A stretch of DNA of 43,879 bases from NCBI GenBank assembly GCA_026125385.1, contig JAHCLG010000019.1:1-43879 (forward strand). Direction: 5' to 3'. The DNA comes from Legionellales bacterium (lineage in GTDB: Bacteria > Pseudomonadota > Gammaproteobacteria > JAHCLG01). The notes below the pieces were generated by a model that saw only the letters and a list, made by a program, of their open reading frames with translations, had not been told where the DNA came from and ran no database searches. This document shows positions 42,040 to 43,879 of this stretch, piece by piece (position 1 is the stretch's first letter; each line of letters opens with the position of its first letter). A program made the position numbers and the translations under genes.

Positions 42040-43866
42040 ATGAAAAAATATTTACTGGCATGTTTGGTAATGTTCAGCACCTATTCGGTATCAGCTGAAA
42101 ATTTAATGCAAGTTTATCAACAAGCATTGCAAAGCGATCCGGTTTATCAAAATGCTTTGGCGAGTTTCAAAGATCAAAGCGAACAAGTGCCGCAAGCCTT
42201 AGCTGCTTTGTTGTTGCAATCCAACGTTGTATTAAATACCACCTATAATCGCACGAAGCCGCGTATTGAAACACCCACTGTCTACGCACAAAAATTCAAT
42301 ACTCATGGCTATCAACTCAACTTAAATCAACCGATTTTTAATTTTACTAACTGGGCACGCTTAGCCTCTGCGCAATATTCCGTACGCGCCGCTTACGCCG
42401 ATTTATTAGCTGCTAAACAAAACTTAATGACTCGTGTGGCTCAAGCTTATTTTAGCGTGCTTTTAGCCCAAGATAATTTGCGTTTCACCTTGGCAGAAAA
42501 ACGCTTTATCGCGCAACAGTTAGAACAAACTCAACAACGTTTTCGCGTCGGTTTAGATGCGATTACCGCCGTCTATGATTCTCGCGCTTCCTACGACGAT
42601 ATCATTGCGACAGAAATTAAAGCTCGCAACGATTTGCGTAACTCTCGCGAAGCCCTGCGCGCCATCACTGGCGTTCTCTATACACAGTTATCTGGATTAA
42701 AACGTCATATTCCTCTAGTAACCCCCATTCCCGATGATCGCGATAGCTGGGTTAGCAATGCCGAACGACACAGTTACCAAATCTTAGCCGCCCATTATTT
42801 AGCACTTTCAGCAAGAAATAATATTAAAGCCGCTTTCGGTGGACATTTACCCAGCCTTGCCGCGGTGGGCACGTATACGTATAGCGACAACGATAATATT
42901 ACCAGTTTTGCTGGCGGTGGCGGTGGTCGTACAACCACAGCAAGCTTGCAATTAAATATTCCCGTGTTCAGTGGCGGCTTAGTAACATCACAAACACGTC
43001 AAGCCAATGCGCAATATGTAGAAGCCGAAACCTCATTGGAAAAAACACGACGCGATGTTACCACCAATTTGCGTCAAACCTATAACAGCATTATTTCAGG
43101 CATTAGCCAAATCCGCGCCGATCGCCAAGCGATTATTTCGCGTGGCGCGTCACTTGAAGGTACACAAGCTGCTTTTAAAGTGGGAACGCGCACGATTGTG
43201 GATGTATTAAACGACCAACAAGAATTAACTCAAGCGCAACAACAATACGCTCAAGATCAATATAACTATATTAATAATACCTTGGCACTAAAAGAATTAA
43301 CGGGAATTTTAAACGAAGACGATTTAGCGACGATCAATTCTTGGTTAAACGATAAAGAAATTCGTGTGGATGCGCCGCAACGCGATTATCACCAACTCAC
43401 GAATTCACATTCATTAAAAGTTCCCGAGGAAGAGTTGGAAAAGCATTCCGTAGTTCCCGAAAAAAAGGAATCTGTGCAACCACAGACGCCAGAACAAAAA
43501 CCTAAAGCTAACACTGCAACGCCACCTGCTGCGCCGGAAAATAAAGCTACACAAGGATCAAGTGCCAATACTGCTCCCGCAAAAATTACTCCTTCAAAAA
43601 TCATTCCCGTACAACAGACAACCCAAGCACCAAAATACACCATTCAACTTTTAGCTGCGCAAACCCAAAAAGAAGCGCAAGATTTTATTGAGCATTATCA
43701 ACTGCAAAATCAAGCCTCTTATTATAAAGCTCAACGAGGTGCTCGCACTTGGTATGAAGTGGTGATGGGAACATATATTAATCCTAAAGAAGCCCAAGCC
43801 GCCATTACCCAACTCCCGAACGCATTACAAAAATTAAATCCATGGGTAAAAAATATTCGCTCGTAA
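42040..43866 (+). CDS. tolC: TolC-family outer-membrane efflux protein with a C-terminal SPOR domain
   Basis: TolC is the trimeric outer-membrane exit duct for drug efflux and type I secretion. 608 residues; ordinary TolC has about 440-490. The signal peptide is about 1-19. Two OEP repeats follow (LMQVYQQALQSDPVYQNALA and, in the second, YQILAAHYLALSARNNIKAA), with FNFTNWARLASAQYSVRAAY, SLQLNIPVFSGGLVTSQTRQ, VGTRTIVDVLNDQQELTQAQ and YINNTLALKELTGILNEDDL marking the family. After about residue 445 comes a Pro/Lys/Gln/Ala linker, then a SPOR-like domain at about 530-608 (YTIQLLAAQTQKEAQDFIE, ARTWYEVVMGTYINPKEAQA). SPOR binds denuded septal peptidoglycan, so the channel may be held at division sites. 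Confidence 0.93.
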   Translation: MKKYLLACLVMFSTYSVSAENLMQVYQQALQSDPVYQNALASFKDQSEQVPQALAALLLQSNVVLNTTYNRTKPRIETPTVYAQKFNTHGYQLNLNQPIFNFTNWARLASAQYSVRAAYADLLAAKQNLMTRVAQAYFSVLLAQDNLRFTLAEKRFIAQQLEQTQQRFRVGLDAITAVYDSRASYDDIIATEIKARNDLRNSREALRAITGVLYTQLSGLKRHIPLVTPIPDDRDSWVSNAERHSYQILAAHYLALSARNNIKAAFGGHLPSLAAVGTYTYSDNDNITSFAGGGGGRTTTASLQLNIPVFSGGLVTSQTRQANAQYVEAETSLEKTRRDVTTNLRQTYNSIISGISQIRADRQAIISRGASLEGTQAAFKVGTRTIVDVLNDQQELTQAQQQYAQDQYNYINNTLALKELTGILNEDDLATINSWLNDKEIRVDAPQRDYHQLTNSHSLKVPEEELEKHSVVPEKKESVQPQTPEQKPKANTATPPAAPENKATQGSSANTAPAKITPSKIIPVQQTTQAPKYTIQLLAAQTQKEAQDFIEHYQLQNQASYYKAQRGARTWYEVVMGTYINPKEAQAAITQLPNALQKLNPWVKNIRS

Positions 43867-43879
43867 GATATCAGGTAGG

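Noticed and set aside
43389..43643. Minus-strand open frame in the tolC linker
   Set aside because: It is the complement of the Pro/Lys/Ala-rich linker of TolC and has no independent support.

Overview
The window is AT-rich gammaproteobacterial DNA. It is dominated by a nearly complete Dot/Icm type IVB secretion locus, which points to the order Legionellales. Three features resemble Coxiellaceae more than Legionella: all dot/icm genes lie in one block of about 24.6 kb, a second full-length DotI-like protein sits at the icmM position, and there is no recognisable IcmR. The genus cannot be fixed from sequence reading alone.

Left part (1-12,359, almost all minus strand, transcription running right to left): icmT, icmS, a small gene in the icmR position, icmQ, icmP/dotM, icmO/dotL, icmN/dotK, a DotI-like gene in the icmM/dotJ position, icmL/dotI, icmK/dotH and icmE/dotG. 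The last runs off the left edge inside a 42-bp coding tandem repeat. Two plus-strand genes interrupt the series: an SH3-domain exported protein between icmQ and icmP, and a cytochrome P450 between icmO and icmN.

Middle part (12,475-24,648): dotD, hemC (a housekeeping haem gene in an unexpected place), dotC (split by an apparent one-base deletion), dotB, a polytopic membrane protein and a PhaC-type polyester synthase run on the plus strand. A truncated HigA antitoxin remnant follows. dotA and icmV lie on the minus strand, divergent from icmW, an unknown Cys-rich exported protein and icmX on the plus strand. Between them these genes supply the outer-membrane core (DotC, DotD, DotH, DotG, DotK), inner-membrane parts (DotI, DotA, IcmV, IcmT), the coupling complex (DotL, DotM, IcmS, IcmW), the DotB ATPase and the IcmQ module.

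Just downstream of icmX (24,793-26,433) is a protein with what look like the arginine-finger and core motifs of eukaryotic RasGAP domains, a strong candidate for a translocated effector. Then come a tRNA-Met(CAT), an Lnt/nitrilase-like membrane enzyme, a small exported beta-repeat protein and the C-terminal remnant of a bacteriocin-type ABC exporter.

Right part (29,744-43,866) is ordinary chromosome: recG, queF with a DUF445 gene, the ftsY-ftsE-ftsX operon, two M16 peptidase paralogues, rsmD, a ZIP metal transporter, a Nudix ADP-ribose pyrophosphatase, a PCMT-family methyltransferase, and a TolC-type channel carrying an unusual C-terminal SPOR domain.
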